DNA of 64,000 nucleotides from an uncultured Pseudomonadota bacterium (GCA_903862885.1 CAIOZU010000053.1:1-64000), one strand, 5' to 3'; counted from the first letter of the stretch, positions 1 to 8,314 are shown. The notes: generated by a model from the letters alone, not told the origin. A program made the numbers and translations.

Positions 1-152
1 CCCCCGTGGGTCTTGCGCCACCGAAAGTAGGTCTTATCGGTAACCCCTAACTGCTTGCAGACCTCGGCTACCGTCTTGCTTTGACCTGACAGAACGTCAG
101 CCTCGCGCAGCTTGTGGATGATCTCTTCCGTCGTAAACCGTTGTTTTGGCAT
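1..152 (-). CDS. IS3-family transposase OrfA, N-terminal part
   Basis: Fifty codons are visible, starting MPKQRFTTEEIIHKLREADV and ending in YFRWRKTHG at the window edge. This is the helix-turn-helix DNA-binding N-terminus of IS3-family OrfA proteins (HTH_Tnp_1 type), which recognise the IS ends; the catalytic DDE part is in OrfB, outside the window. A GGAGGG Shine-Dalgarno lies about 9 nt before the ATG. No frameshift is seen in the visible part, so the element may still be intact. Confidence 0.8.
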   Translation of the reverse strand, partial: MPKQRFTTEEIIHKLREADVLSGQSKTVAEVCKQLGVTDKTYFRWRKTHG

Positions 153-219
153 GATCTTAACCCTCCGTTCCTCTATTTTAGGGAACATCAGGCTGGACCA
201 GTTATCTCAAGGCAGGTCA
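1..219 (-). mobile_element. IS3-family insertion sequence, left end, cut by window edge
   Basis: Read on the minus strand, the element begins at 219 with TGACCTGCCTTGAGATAACT and continues past position 1. The terminal TGA followed by an imperfect repeat, and the OrfA start about 70 nt inside, fit an IS3-family end. The boundary is set by the amidase reading frame, which matches its family up to 220 and then runs into the IS and stops. The other end and any target-site duplication lie outside the window, so completeness and activity cannot be judged. Confidence 0.75.
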
Positions 220-599
220 GCCGTCGTTGGCATAGGATCCATGCTCTCGATGTTGTCCTTGAGTAGGATGGGGATGCCGTGCAAAGGGCCACGCAACCTG
301 CCGGCACGACGCTCCGCATCGAGTGAACGTGCGGCGTCAAGAACCGCCGGATTTACGGCAAGCACTGAGCGATGCTCGGGACCGTGACGATCAAATCGTT
401 CGATGCGTTCAAGATAGGCGCCGACGAGCTCCTCTGACGTCACGGTACCCGCGGCCAAGGCTGCACTCAGCATGGTGATCGACTGTTCGGTTGGGTCAAA
501 TCGCCGTGATCGCGCGGCGCTGCCAAGGCTAATCGCAGGTGCGAGCGTCGCGCCTGTACCGATGACACTAAGGAATTTTCTTCGATCCATAAAACTCAT
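207..599 (-). pseudogene. Tat-exported amidase, truncated by the IS
   Basis: The N-terminal 127 codons of an amidase-signature enzyme remain. A twin-arginine signal (MDRRKFLSVIG, then a hydrophobic stretch and Ala-rich region) points to Tat export. The family region PLHGIPILLKDNI, which carries the first catalytic Lys of the Ser-cisSer-Lys triad, is present. At the family motif DPMPTTAG the frame enters the IS, reads D-L-P and stops at 207. The Ser nucleophile region is lost, so the remnant cannot be an active amidase. The rest of the gene may lie beyond the IS. The start could also be the internal ATG at 590. Confidence 0.8.
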
Positions 600-1121
600 C
601 TTTAGTCGACGGTGAGTGGGTTCGAGCCGCTGACCTGCGCTCAGGACCGCTGACCCGTCCGCGGATAGTGCTGCCTCAGCTTATCAGCAGATTAATAGAT
701 CATGCGCAAAAGTCATAGTGAGGATCAAAACACGTAGCATGCAGCGATCATCACATCGTCCGATAGACCCTCTCAGTAAAAGTCGTGTCCCAAGCGTCGC
801 AGTGCAACTGAGGCGCGCCATACGCTTTCAACAAGGGAAGAGGGGCTGGAAGCCGAGACGATCAGTGATCTAATCGAACAGTACCGACGCTAAGTTATCA
901 ACAGACGCCTAGGCTCGTCCATAGCTAGAGGACGGGCCGGATACAGAAGCAACTTGGGTTAGAGCGGCAACTGGCATTGAGGCGTCACGAGCGTCGAGTC
1001 TTGATAGTTATTGACAGGACAGCAACGAATCAAAGACACTAAGAATCTCTGTGATACGGCGGCTACTCACGGGAACTACGCCGGTCTACATTTTCTGCAG
1101 TGGTGGCGAGGCAGTCATGGC
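600..1121. other. Intergenic stretch, no supported gene
   Basis: About 520 bp separate the amidase remnant from the glycosyltransferase. It contains a 40-codon open frame ending with TAA near 893 (end EGLEAETISDLIEQYRR) that has no start codon with a ribosome site and no recognised family; it could be a gene relic. A TTGACA hexamer lies at 1011-1016 without a good -10 partner. No tRNA, strong terminator or repeat was seen. Confidence 0.5.
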
Positions 1122-2264
1122 ATGAATGCTGAGCTAGAACAGGAATCCAGTGACTTTTTGGCGGTGGTTCCAACGCCGTTGCAGCGCTCGTTGTCAATTA
1201 TCGTTCCCACGTTTAATGAACGACTGAACGTGATTCCGCTACTCGAGGGGTTGCGTACCAGCCTGCATGGCCAAGACTGGGAAGCCATTTTTGTCGACGA
1301 CGACTCGCCAGATGGCACGGCCCCACTACTTAGAGAATTGGCTCAGAACGACCCTCGCATTCGCTGCATCACGCGAGTCGGTCGGCGCGGTTTATCTTCA
1401 GCCTGTATTGAAGGCATGTTTGCCAGTTCCGCCCCGTACGTAGCCGTCATCGATGCTGACATGCAGCATGACGAGCGTCTGCTCGCGCAAATGCACCAGA
1501 TGCTGCAAGCGGGTGAGGTGGATATCGTGATCGGAAGTCGCTATGTGGCGGGCGGGGGTGTGTGCCATTGGCGCACGCACCGTGTCTTGATCAGTCGCCT
1601 CGCGACTGGCTTGTCGGCGCGATTGTTAAATATCAAATTGACAGATCCGATGAGTGGTTTTTTCATGATGCGCCGTGAGGTCTTGGTGGGTGCGGTGGAT
1701 CGCTTGTCTGGCTTAGGCTTTAAAATTTTGGTGGATCTATTCACGTCGCATGAGCGTCCGCTGCGCTTTGTCGAGCTGCCGTATCAATTTCGCAATCGCC
1801 ATGCGGGCGACAGTAAGTTGGATTCTGGGGTGGCGTGGGATTATGTATTGCTGTTGCTGGCGAAGTCGCTCGATCGATTGGTGCTCGGTCGCTTTCTGGC
1901 GTTTTCAAGCGTCGGCGCGATCGGTGTGTTGGTGCATTTTGCCGTGCTCGCGTGTCTACATAAGTGGTTGACGGTGCCGTTTGCGGCAGCGCAAGCCACC
2001 GCCATTGCTGTGGCCATGGTGTCTAATTTCACGTTGAACAATGAACTCACTTACCGCGACGTCCGTGTACGTGGTGTGTTTGCCTGGTGGCGCGCGTTGC
2101 TAAAGTTTTTTGCCGTCTGCCTTGTGGGGGCTGCATTAAATATGGGGCTGGCCACCTGGCTCTATCAATTGTCGAGCACGTGGTGGCAAAGCGCGCTGGC
2201 CGGGATTGTGGCCGGCAGCGTATGGAATTTCATACTGAGTAAGTCAGCTATCTGGGGCCGCTAG
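1122..2264 (+). CDS. Polyprenol-phosphate sugar synthase-like GT2 with GtrA domain
   Basis: Predicted 380 aa. The N-terminal ~240 residues are a family 2 glycosyltransferase of the dolichol-phosphate mannose synthase type: SIIVPTFNE, VDDDSPDGT, VIDADMQHDE (DxD metal/nucleotide site), GSRYVAGGG and the FRNRHAGDSK loop. The C-terminal ~130 residues form a GtrA-like four-helix membrane domain (RFLAFSSVGAIGVLVHF; NFTLNNELTYRD), thought to help move or anchor lipid-linked sugars. The likely role is to transfer a sugar from a nucleotide donor to undecaprenyl phosphate at the inner membrane. The ATG at 1122 was chosen over an upstream TTG at 1011 because the extra 37 residues are unlike the family and GGCGAGG precedes this ATG. 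It converges on a PMT-like transferase that could use its product. Confidence 0.88.
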   Translation: MNAELEQESSDFLAVVPTPLQRSLSIIVPTFNERLNVIPLLEGLRTSLHGQDWEAIFVDDDSPDGTAPLLRELAQNDPRIRCITRVGRRGLSSACIEGMFASSAPYVAVIDADMQHDERLLAQMHQMLQAGEVDIVIGSRYVAGGGVCHWRTHRVLISRLATGLSARLLNIKLTDPMSGFFMMRREVLVGAVDRLSGLGFKILVDLFTSHERPLRFVELPYQFRNRHAGDSKLDSGVAWDYVLLLLAKSLDRLVLGRFLAFSSVGAIGVLVHFAVLACLHKWLTVPFAAAQATAIAVAMVSNFTLNNELTYRDVRVRGVFAWWRALLKFFAVCLVGAALNMGLATWLYQLSSTWWQSALAGIVAGSVWNFILSKSAIWGR

Positions 2265-2308
2265 CCCGGTGCGTTCAACACGCGACACCTTCTTTGCAGT
2301 CTGCTGCC

Positions 2309-4195
2309 TTAGTGGGGAGCCGGTGGGCGATAGCCGCGCAAAATCCGGTAGTAATAACGGTGCACTAGCCGACCCTCTCGACTGATGGTCCCCTGCATGA
2401 TGGGGGTGAGCGTTGTCGCGGTTGCAGCGACATTAAGTTGCTCTAACGTGTCTTTCCGCCAGCTGATGAGTAATAGCGAGCGACCTTCTTGCTTGGCGAT
2501 CGGAAACCAACGCTCATACATCAAACCCATGCCGCCGAATAGATGGGCGCTGGAGGTGTTCGCCACCGCGTCTGGCCGCGGGTGCGTGTAATACGCAAGC
2601 TCACTGGCCGTCGCGTAGCGATCCATGCCAATGACGAGGGGTGGTTGGCCGCTGGTCGTTCGCTCGGCCTCGCTCAATACCTGTACCTGCCGGCCGAGTT
2701 CGCGCCAGCCCACTGGCACCAGCTCAGCGTGTGTGCCGTAACTGACGCCCGGAAAGCGGCCGACGAGATAGCAAAATAGCAGCGGGTAGAGCACGATCAA
2801 GCCGATCAGCATGCCTGGCCACCGACCGGCGAGTCGGTCGGAGAGGCCCGCCATCGCGCGCCGCGCGCCACCTACACTGCAAGCGAGCAGCGGTAGCGCC
2901 GCAATCCACGGCGCCCCGGTCCAGTCGAGTTTGACGGTGTGTCGGAGACTAAAAAGGGCGAATACCGCGAGTGGCACCCAGGTGAGTGTCTTTAATAAAC
3001 GCCCCGACTCTGGATACTCCGTACAGGCGGCGGCCGCACCGCGTCGGAGCAGTAGGCGAACAGCGGCGAATGCGCCGATCGGGGTAATGACCACAAGCAC
3101 CCCACCGATCAATGCGGGCAGTGCAAAGCGGGGTCTTTCAGCAAGACGTTGCATAGTTTGGAAGGTGAAGGAGGCCCACTCGTGTTCGGCATTCCAGTAG
3201 ATGACAGGGGAAAAAATAAGCAGTGCAATCGCTGCAGCCCCATACGGCTCAATGCGATACAACCAGTACCGGGCGCGGGGTTCTGAGATCAAGTAGACCA
3301 CCGTTCCTACGCCGAGCAGCGCAATCGTATATTTAGATAACAAGCCCAGTCCGATGGCTATGCCCACCGCCCACCACGCGCGCGCCTGACCGGCGACCAG
3401 CGCGCGCTCAAGAAAATAGACCGCCACTGCCCATGCCGCGGCGAGTGGCGCATCTGGGGTGATAAGAAAGCCCGACAAAAACATAAAGGGCAACCATTGC
3501 GCGAGCAGCAAGGCGTAGCGCGCCTCCGGCGCGCGCACCGTATTCAGTGCGGTGCGGTAGATAGCAAGCGAAGCGATGGCGCTGCACAGCATGGCACCTA
3601 CGCGAACTCCGAACTCAGAGGGCCCAAAGACCGCGGTACCAGCTGCAATTAACCAAGCCACCATCGGCGAGTGGTCTAGGTAACTGAAGTCTAGGTGCTG
3701 GGCATAATTCCAGTAGTAGGTTTCCTCGGGCAGCAACTCGACCTGTGCACCGTAGACCCCTCGCAAAGCGAACGCGCACGCGGTGAGTCCAAAGGCCACG
3801 GTCGTGGGTAGTGCGGTAATAGGGCGTGCATCGTTGATCCATGTCCATGCGGAGATCAGTGTCAGCTGACAGACAGCCGCAGAACTCAAAACGGTTAACA
3901 ACACGGCCACGGTAGGCTGCCCCGTGCCAACCAGATCAAAGACGCCTAAGCGCAGGCTCCCGATCAAGATGCCAAGCGCACCCAGCGCCACGGCGCAGCG
4001 ACCGATAGACGGTTCGGCTTGCCGAGAGGGGAGCCTGAGCATGATGCGTGTGCCACCGGACAGCGCGAGGCCCGCGCTCACGGCGATCGCGGCGGAGCAG
4101 CCTAAGCGGAGAAGAAAGGACGTGACTGCCAGATCAAGGACGGCGGACGCCCAGGGGTTGTCCATGGTGTTCTTGAGGGTCGACCGGATGTTCAC
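2309..4195 (-). CDS. PMT/ArnT-like integral membrane glycosyltransferase
   Basis: 628 aa, about 12-14 hydrophobic segments. Near residue 155 the first periplasmic loop reads PEETYYWNYAQHLDFSYLDHSP, the acidic-Tyr signature of GT39/GT83-type (PMT_2) enzymes, which move a sugar from a polyprenyl-phosphate carrier to protein, lipid A or another acceptor on the periplasmic face. The start is GTG; GAGGAG lies 7 nt upstream on the minus strand, a strong ribosome site. The acceptor cannot be predicted. The convergent GT2-GtrA protein is a plausible supplier of the lipid-linked sugar donor, an inference from adjacency only. Confidence 0.85.
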   Translation of the reverse strand: MNIRSTLKNTMDNPWASAVLDLAVTSFLLRLGCSAAIAVSAGLALSGGTRIMLRLPSRQAEPSIGRCAVALGALGILIGSLRLGVFDLVGTGQPTVAVLLTVLSSAAVCQLTLISAWTWINDARPITALPTTVAFGLTACAFALRGVYGAQVELLPEETYYWNYAQHLDFSYLDHSPMVAWLIAAGTAVFGPSEFGVRVGAMLCSAIASLAIYRTALNTVRAPEARYALLLAQWLPFMFLSGFLITPDAPLAAAWAVAVYFLERALVAGQARAWWAVGIAIGLGLLSKYTIALLGVGTVVYLISEPRARYWLYRIEPYGAAAIALLIFSPVIYWNAEHEWASFTFQTMQRLAERPRFALPALIGGVLVVITPIGAFAAVRLLLRRGAAAACTEYPESGRLLKTLTWVPLAVFALFSLRHTVKLDWTGAPWIAALPLLACSVGGARRAMAGLSDRLAGRWPGMLIGLIVLYPLLFCYLVGRFPGVSYGTHAELVPVGWRELGRQVQVLSEAERTTSGQPPLVIGMDRYATASELAYYTHPRPDAVANTSSAHLFGGMGLMYERWFPIAKQEGRSLLLISWRKDTLEQLNVAATATTLTPIMQGTISREGRLVHRYYYRILRGYRPPAPH

Positions 4196-4513
4196 GGGGG
4201 TGCTCCTCGTCTGACAGGCGGCGATGGGGTCTGCCGTCCATTCGAATAGTAGCGTATTCGGACCAGTGAATCATGCGCGCCTCACCCCGTGCGCTCCATC
4301 GGCTGGGGGGCTCCGTGGTTGGCCTGAGGCTTACCGAACCGTGATGCGTGTCGTGCTAAAAAGTGCAGTCGGTGGACTATGCTAGCGTGCCTTGGCAGGC
4401 AACAAAGCGCGTCATGGGGCACGCTTTTGCCGCGCGGCCAGCGAATCGGGTCGCGCCCACGGCTGCCTTGTCTGGTGAGTGATCCATTCGTATTGACCTT
4501 AGGAATATACATT
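4196..4513. other. Divergent intergenic region
   Basis: About 318 bp lie between the PMT-like gene and the FkbM gene and must hold both promoters. Only weak -10-like hexamers were seen (TATGCT near 4378). Open frames reach into this region on both strands, but none has a family-like sequence. No terminator or repeat was recognised. Confidence 0.4.
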
Positions 4514-5308
4514 GTGTCTACCCCTCTGCGTCCGATTGCCTTTGTCATCGCCAGCACCAATCACGGCTCGTTGTTGGTGAACCGTCATGACTACCGCCTC
4601 ACCGACAATGGTGGCTTCGGTGTGGGTTATCAATTGCTACAACACGCCGCTTTTGATCCCAATGAGATTAACTTGGCTGTTCAATTGTTGGCAACGCGGC
4701 GAACACACTTTGGCGATGGGGTGGTGGCAATCGATTGCGGAGCCAATATTGGTGTGCATACCATCGAATGGGCGAAGGCAATGCATGGGTGGGGTGAGGT
4801 CATCGCGTTCGAGGCGCAGGAACGAATCTATTACGCATTGGCCGGAAATATCACACTGAACAATTGCTTTAATGCCCGCGCTATTTTTGCGGCCGTGGGT
4901 GCTGAGAGCGGTGAGATTCTGGTTCCTTTACCGGATTACTTTTCTCCCTCGAGCTTCGGCAGTCTAGAAATTAAGCAGACCAGCACTACTGAGTTCATTG
5001 GTCAACACATTAATTACTCCGCTGAAAGCTGCGTGAAAACAACCATGATGGCGATTGATGGGCTGGGGCTTAAGCGTCTGGACTTCATCAAAATTGACAT
5101 CGAGGGCATGGAAATGGAGGCGCTCCGCGGTGCGGAGCAATCGATCGGCGCCTCTAAACCTCAACTCATGATTGAAAAGATAAAATCAAACGAGAGTGAC
5201 ATCCGTCAATTCCTCGAACGCTTCGGCTATCAGATCTTCACCGTCGGCATTAATTTACTGGCCATCCACCCGAGCGATCCGGCGGTCAGTCAAATTCAGC
5301 AGCAATAA
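4514..5308 (+). CDS. FkbM-family SAM-dependent methyltransferase
   Basis: Predicted 264 aa. The Rossmann SAM-binding motif AIDCGANIGVHTIEWAKAM is followed by VIAFEAQE (acidic ribose-binding position) and, later, LDFIKIDIEGMEMEALRGAE, the hallmark of FkbM/Methyltransf_21 proteins that O-methylate sugars or secondary metabolites. GTG at 4514 was chosen because TTAGGA lies 9 nt upstream and the 45 residues before it look non-coding. The neighbouring glycosyltransferases suggest a glycan substrate, but this is inference. The gene is transcribed toward the ammonia-lyase homologue, with a long hairpin between them. Confidence 0.85.
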   Translation: MSTPLRPIAFVIASTNHGSLLVNRHDYRLTDNGGFGVGYQLLQHAAFDPNEINLAVQLLATRRTHFGDGVVAIDCGANIGVHTIEWAKAMHGWGEVIAFEAQERIYYALAGNITLNNCFNARAIFAAVGAESGEILVPLPDYFSPSSFGSLEIKQTSTTEFIGQHINYSAESCVKTTMMAIDGLGLKRLDFIKIDIEGMEMEALRGAEQSIGASKPQLMIEKIKSNESDIRQFLERFGYQIFTVGINLLAIHPSDPAVSQIQQQ

Positions 5309-5335
5309 ATAAACGCTCGCAGCCTAAGAGCGGCT

Positions 5336-5378
5336 TGAGGTGGGCGGCGCGATAGGCCCTATCGCGGCACCGACCTCA
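5336..5378. terminator. Two-tier hairpin between convergent genes
   Basis: CGCGATAGG (5348-5356) pairs with CCTATCGCG (5358-5366), and an outer TGAGGT (5336-5341) pairs with ACCTCA (5373-5378). There is no clean U-tract on either strand. The position, 27 nt after the FkbM stop and just before the lyase stop on the other strand, suits a shared terminator or a 3'-end stabilising structure. Confidence 0.5.
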
Positions 5379-5387
5379 GGCACCCGT

Positions 5388-7181
5388 TTAGCGGTTCGCC
5401 GTAGCGCTTGGCATCGTTGGTCCCATAAGGTCAGGATATAACTGCTGGGGCGCATGCGCATGTAAAAAAAGAGCCGCCCGATCGTGCAGCGAACCGGCAC
5501 CGGAGGGGTCTCGATCCAGCACTTCTTTCTGAAAGACCGGCCATACGCTCAAGGCACCGGGTCCGAAATGGCGGGTAGGCTGATCGTTTTGGCGAAGCTC
5601 AAGCCAGTAGGTACCGGTCAACACGTCCTCCGCAAGCAACTCGATCGTGTCATCGACCGCCAGTCGGGCGCGACTCACTTTCAAACGACTCTGTGATTGC
5701 ATGTCCTCTACGTTTTGCACGATGGCGTTGCCCTCGGGCGGTACCGGCACGGCGAGCCCTTGAATTTCCTGCATGATCGACGAGGTCGCAAATCCTCCAC
5801 CCCAGCGTCCCCAACCGTGCTCATTGGGCGCTTTGATGCCAGTGAAAAACGGACTGGTGAAGCGGCTGATGCGTTGCGTGATGGCGGCGTCCATGTTGGC
5901 CAACGCAATCGTAAATGCCTCGAGGTCGTTGGCCATTGGGTAGGGATCCCAGTTGGCGTTGGAGACGATGTAGCCGTGTTGGTTATGGTTGCGCGGTCCG
6001 CCATGGACAAAGAACTTCTTAAGCTGCGGCGTTGCCAGTTCCCACGAGTCTTCTGGCGAGAGGCCGACACGAATCGCCGGATTGTGATCAGACGAGTTGA
6101 TCTGCAGAAGAACAGTCTCTTTTAGGTGACTGAACGCTTGCCATGCCGAGGCCTGACGGATGGATGAGGCACGTAGGCTTTCTGGATCCTGAATGATTCG
6201 TTTGGGATCGTCCTCGTACAGGTCGCTGCCACGGGTCATAGACAACATGCGCTTTGCATGCCAATTGAGCCACGGGAAGGGGCGATTCAGTTGCACCACG
6301 GCACTCAATGGGGTGACGCTGCTGTTCATGCCCTCGAGGTCAATCACGTAGGCCAAATCCGCCCAACCTAGCGCGGCCTCTGCATCGGCCAACAACAGCG
6401 CCGCCTGGCCTGTCGAGTAGGCATTGCTGCTAGTGAGCGCACTGTCATCTGCAGCGAAGGGTTTTAATGGCTTAAGTCCCGCCGCTTTCAGCGCTTGTGC
6501 TGCCGGCATGCGGATGCCGCGGTAATAGGCGTCACCCACACCCACCATCGTAGCGCCGACATTCATGAGTGGGCCGAGATCCCCTTCGCCGACCGTGCCG
6601 CGCGAACGCACCACCGGTGTGATCCGATGATTAATCAGATCCAGCAGCATCTGTGTGAGGGCGGGTGTTGCGGCCTCATAGCTCATGGTATTGGCGCGCA
6701 CCACGAGCATGGCACGCACCACCTCTTCTGAGGCGACTTCAGGGCCTACCCCGTTGGATTCGCCACTTTGAAAGATCTGCAGTTGGCGCGCTTCGAGCAT
6801 CGCCCGATTGGCTGGCGACTCAGCATCTCCCTCAAAAATCGCTGACTCGCGACCCGCACCGGAGCCGCGATTGAACCAATAGACCGGCATGCCCTCAAGG
6901 GTGGCTTCGAGCAATAGGTTAAAGGCGGCCTCGGAGCGTGCGCGCGCCTCGTCACTCAAGCTGACCTTCGCGCCATCACGCGCCACGAGCACCAGTTGCT
7001 GGGCCGTTAAGTCGTGCCCGGTGAGTCGCACCGTGTCACTCGCGTGGCTGGGGTTTATGGGGCGATAGTCCGCGGCGTACGCTGCACTGACCGCGCTGAG
7101 GATCATCAGACAGCCGACCATCCACCACGTCGCCGGATGACCGCATCGAGGGGTAGGGGTGCCGTTGAGTGAATTCGTCAT
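5388..7181 (-). CDS. Exported PAL/HAL-superfamily protein lacking the MIO triad
   Basis: 597 aa. A hydrophobic signal peptide (WWMVGCLMILSAVSAAYA, about residues 19-36) predicts Sec export. The mature part is a homologue of aromatic amino acid/histidine ammonia-lyases: VYWFNRGSGAG (residues 100-110) aligns with YGINTGFG and keeps its Tyr (Y101), followed by QDPESLR and NSSDHNP blocks. The segment that should read [12 protein letters not shown] reads GTVGEGDLGPL (G195-L205), so the Ala-Ser-Gly that cyclises to methylidene-imidazolone is replaced by Glu-Gly with one residue deleted. Normal ammonia-lyase chemistry is therefore unlikely. Some superfamily members, such as ergothionase-type trimethylammonia-lyases, are reported to act without MIO, so elimination of a better leaving group is one option. 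AGGAAGGA precedes the ATG at 7181. Longest-frame extension upstream is not supported. Confidence 0.85.
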   Translation of the reverse strand: MTNSLNGTPTPRCGHPATWWMVGCLMILSAVSAAYAADYRPINPSHASDTVRLTGHDLTAQQLVLVARDGAKVSLSDEARARSEAAFNLLLEATLEGMPVYWFNRGSGAGRESAIFEGDAESPANRAMLEARQLQIFQSGESNGVGPEVASEEVVRAMLVVRANTMSYEAATPALTQMLLDLINHRITPVVRSRGTVGEGDLGPLMNVGATMVGVGDAYYRGIRMPAAQALKAAGLKPLKPFAADDSALTSSNAYSTGQAALLLADAEAALGWADLAYVIDLEGMNSSVTPLSAVVQLNRPFPWLNWHAKRMLSMTRGSDLYEDDPKRIIQDPESLRASSIRQASAWQAFSHLKETVLLQINSSDHNPAIRVGLSPEDSWELATPQLKKFFVHGGPRNHNQHGYIVSNANWDPYPMANDLEAFTIALANMDAAITQRISRFTSPFFTGIKAPNEHGWGRWGGGFATSSIMQEIQGLAVPVPPEGNAIVQNVEDMQSQSRLKVSRARLAVDDTIELLAEDVLTGTYWLELRQNDQPTRHFGPGALSVWPVFQKEVLDRDPSGAGSLHDRAALFLHAHAPQQLYPDLMGPTMPSATANR

Positions 7182-7341
7182 GGATCGTCCTTCCTGTGAA
7201 TGCAGTACCCCTGAGTATGCCTGAGCGCGAGCGAACCGAGCACGCGTGACAGCCCAAGGGGGGGTGGAACGGAGGACGAAGACGCACACGGGACGGTGCG
7301 CACGTCTCCATCATTGTATTTAGGCGATTTGCGAGAAGGGG

Positions 7342-7426
7342 TGGTGCGCGGGGCGGGACTCGAACCCGCACGCCTTGCGGCACGGGATTTTAAGTCCCGG
7401 GCGTCTACCAATTTCGCCACCCGCGC
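7342..7426 (-). tRNA. tRNA-Leu(TAA)
   Basis: The acceptor stem GCGCGGG (7426-7420) pairs with CCCGCGC (7352-7346). The anticodon loop CTTAAAA gives anticodon TAA. There is a long variable arm typical of Leu, a GGTTCGAGTCCC T-arm, and an encoded 3' CCA (7344-7342). Length 85 nt. Confidence 0.97.
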
Positions 7427-7435
7427 GTGGCCCGA

Positions 7436-7441
7436 ATCATA
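7436..7441 (-). promoter_or_regulatory. Candidate -10 box of tRNA-Leu
   Basis: TATGAT on the minus strand ends 10 nt before the tRNA 5' end, the expected place for a -10 element. No good -35 hexamer is seen 16-18 nt further up. Confidence 0.35.
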
Positions 7442-7540
7442 CCTGTGTCCGCCGGATTGCGCCTAAAAAGTTATCGATAAGCTCGGTGTGTCGGCGCGCA
7501 CCGATCGACTGCCGTAAGATGCACACACAGTGAGGGTGGG

Positions 7541-8314
7541 GTGCACGTGAAAGCAGCAGAACTATTTGACTTGACCGGGCGTGTCGCGGTGGTGACCGGG
7601 GCCAGCCGGGGTATCGGGGCAGCGATCGCCCGCTGTTTGGCAGTCAACGGTGCCGAAGTGATCTTGGTCAGTCGTAAGGCCACTGCCTGTGAGCAGCTCG
7701 CTGCGACCATTCGTGCGAACGGTGGCCGTGCGCGCGCTTATGCGTGCCATATGGGTGATCTCGACGCCATCGACGCGCTGTACACCTGGTTGGGTGCTGA
7801 AGTGGGTGGACTTGATATTCTCGTGAACAACGCCGCGACCAACCCGCTGCAGGGATCGGTGTTGCAAATGGATGCTGCTGCCTTTGAGAAAACGGTGGAT
7901 GTGAATCTACGCGGTGTGTGGTTTATGTGCAGTCACGCGGCGCGCATGATGGCAAAATCCGGTGGAGGCTCCATCATTAATGTTGCCTCAGTGGCCGCCG
8001 AGCGGCCGATGGTCGGTTTAGGCCTGTACGGAGCCACCAAAGCGGCGGTGGTCAATCTGACCCAAGCCTTTGCTCGGGAGCTCGCAGGCAGTCGCATTCG
8101 GGTAAATGCGTTACTACCCGGCCTTGTTAATACCCAGTTTGCAGCCGCTCTACAGACCGACCCCACGGTGCGCGCAGAAGCCCTGCAGTCGATCCCCTGG
8201 GGTGAAATCGCCGAGCCTGAGGATATGGTCGGTGCGGCGTTGTTTCTGGCCTCCGATGCCTCCCGTTACATGACCGGCGCGAGCCTCCGGGTGGACGGCG
8301 GTTTAAACAGCTGA
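7541..8314 (+). CDS. Short-chain dehydrogenase/reductase
   Basis: 257 aa classical SDR. The cofactor motif TGASRGIG lies at residues 20-27, NNAAT near 96 replaces the usual NNAG, and the catalytic Ser and YGATK follow at about residues 144-162. The C-terminal PEDM..AALFLASDASRYMTGASLRVDGG matches FabG-like NAD(P)H oxidoreductases. Substrate unknown. Two GTG starts compete, 7541 and 7547; GAGGGTGGG immediately upstream fits the second slightly better by spacing. It stands alone between a tRNA gene and the ccm operon. Confidence 0.88.
   Translation: MHVKAAELFDLTGRVAVVTGASRGIGAAIARCLAVNGAEVILVSRKATACEQLAATIRANGGRARAYACHMGDLDAIDALYTWLGAEVGGLDILVNNAATNPLQGSVLQMDAAAFEKTVDVNLRGVWFMCSHAARMMAKSGGGSIINVASVAAERPMVGLGLYGATKAAVVNLTQAFARELAGSRIRVNALLPGLVNTQFAAALQTDPTVRAEALQSIPWGEIAEPEDMVGAALFLASDASRYMTGASLRVDGGLNS

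Noticed and set aside
1011-1121. N-terminal extension of the GT2-GtrA protein from a TTG start
   Set aside because: The extra 37 residues do not resemble the family, and the ATG at 1122 has its own ribosome site.
4282-4560. 92-codon minus-strand frame in the PMT-FkbM gap
   Set aside because: Overlaps the start of the FkbM gene, has no family-like sequence and no ribosome site.
5697-6125. 142-codon plus-strand frame inside the ammonia-lyase homologue
   Set aside because: Lies entirely within a well-supported gene on the opposite strand; typical GC-rich shadow frame.
5388-7181. The MIO loss as a simple sequencing frameshift
   Set aside because: The change is one whole codon shorter and in frame, and the residues around it (GTVGEGDLGPL) remain family-like, so a base-call indel is unlikely.
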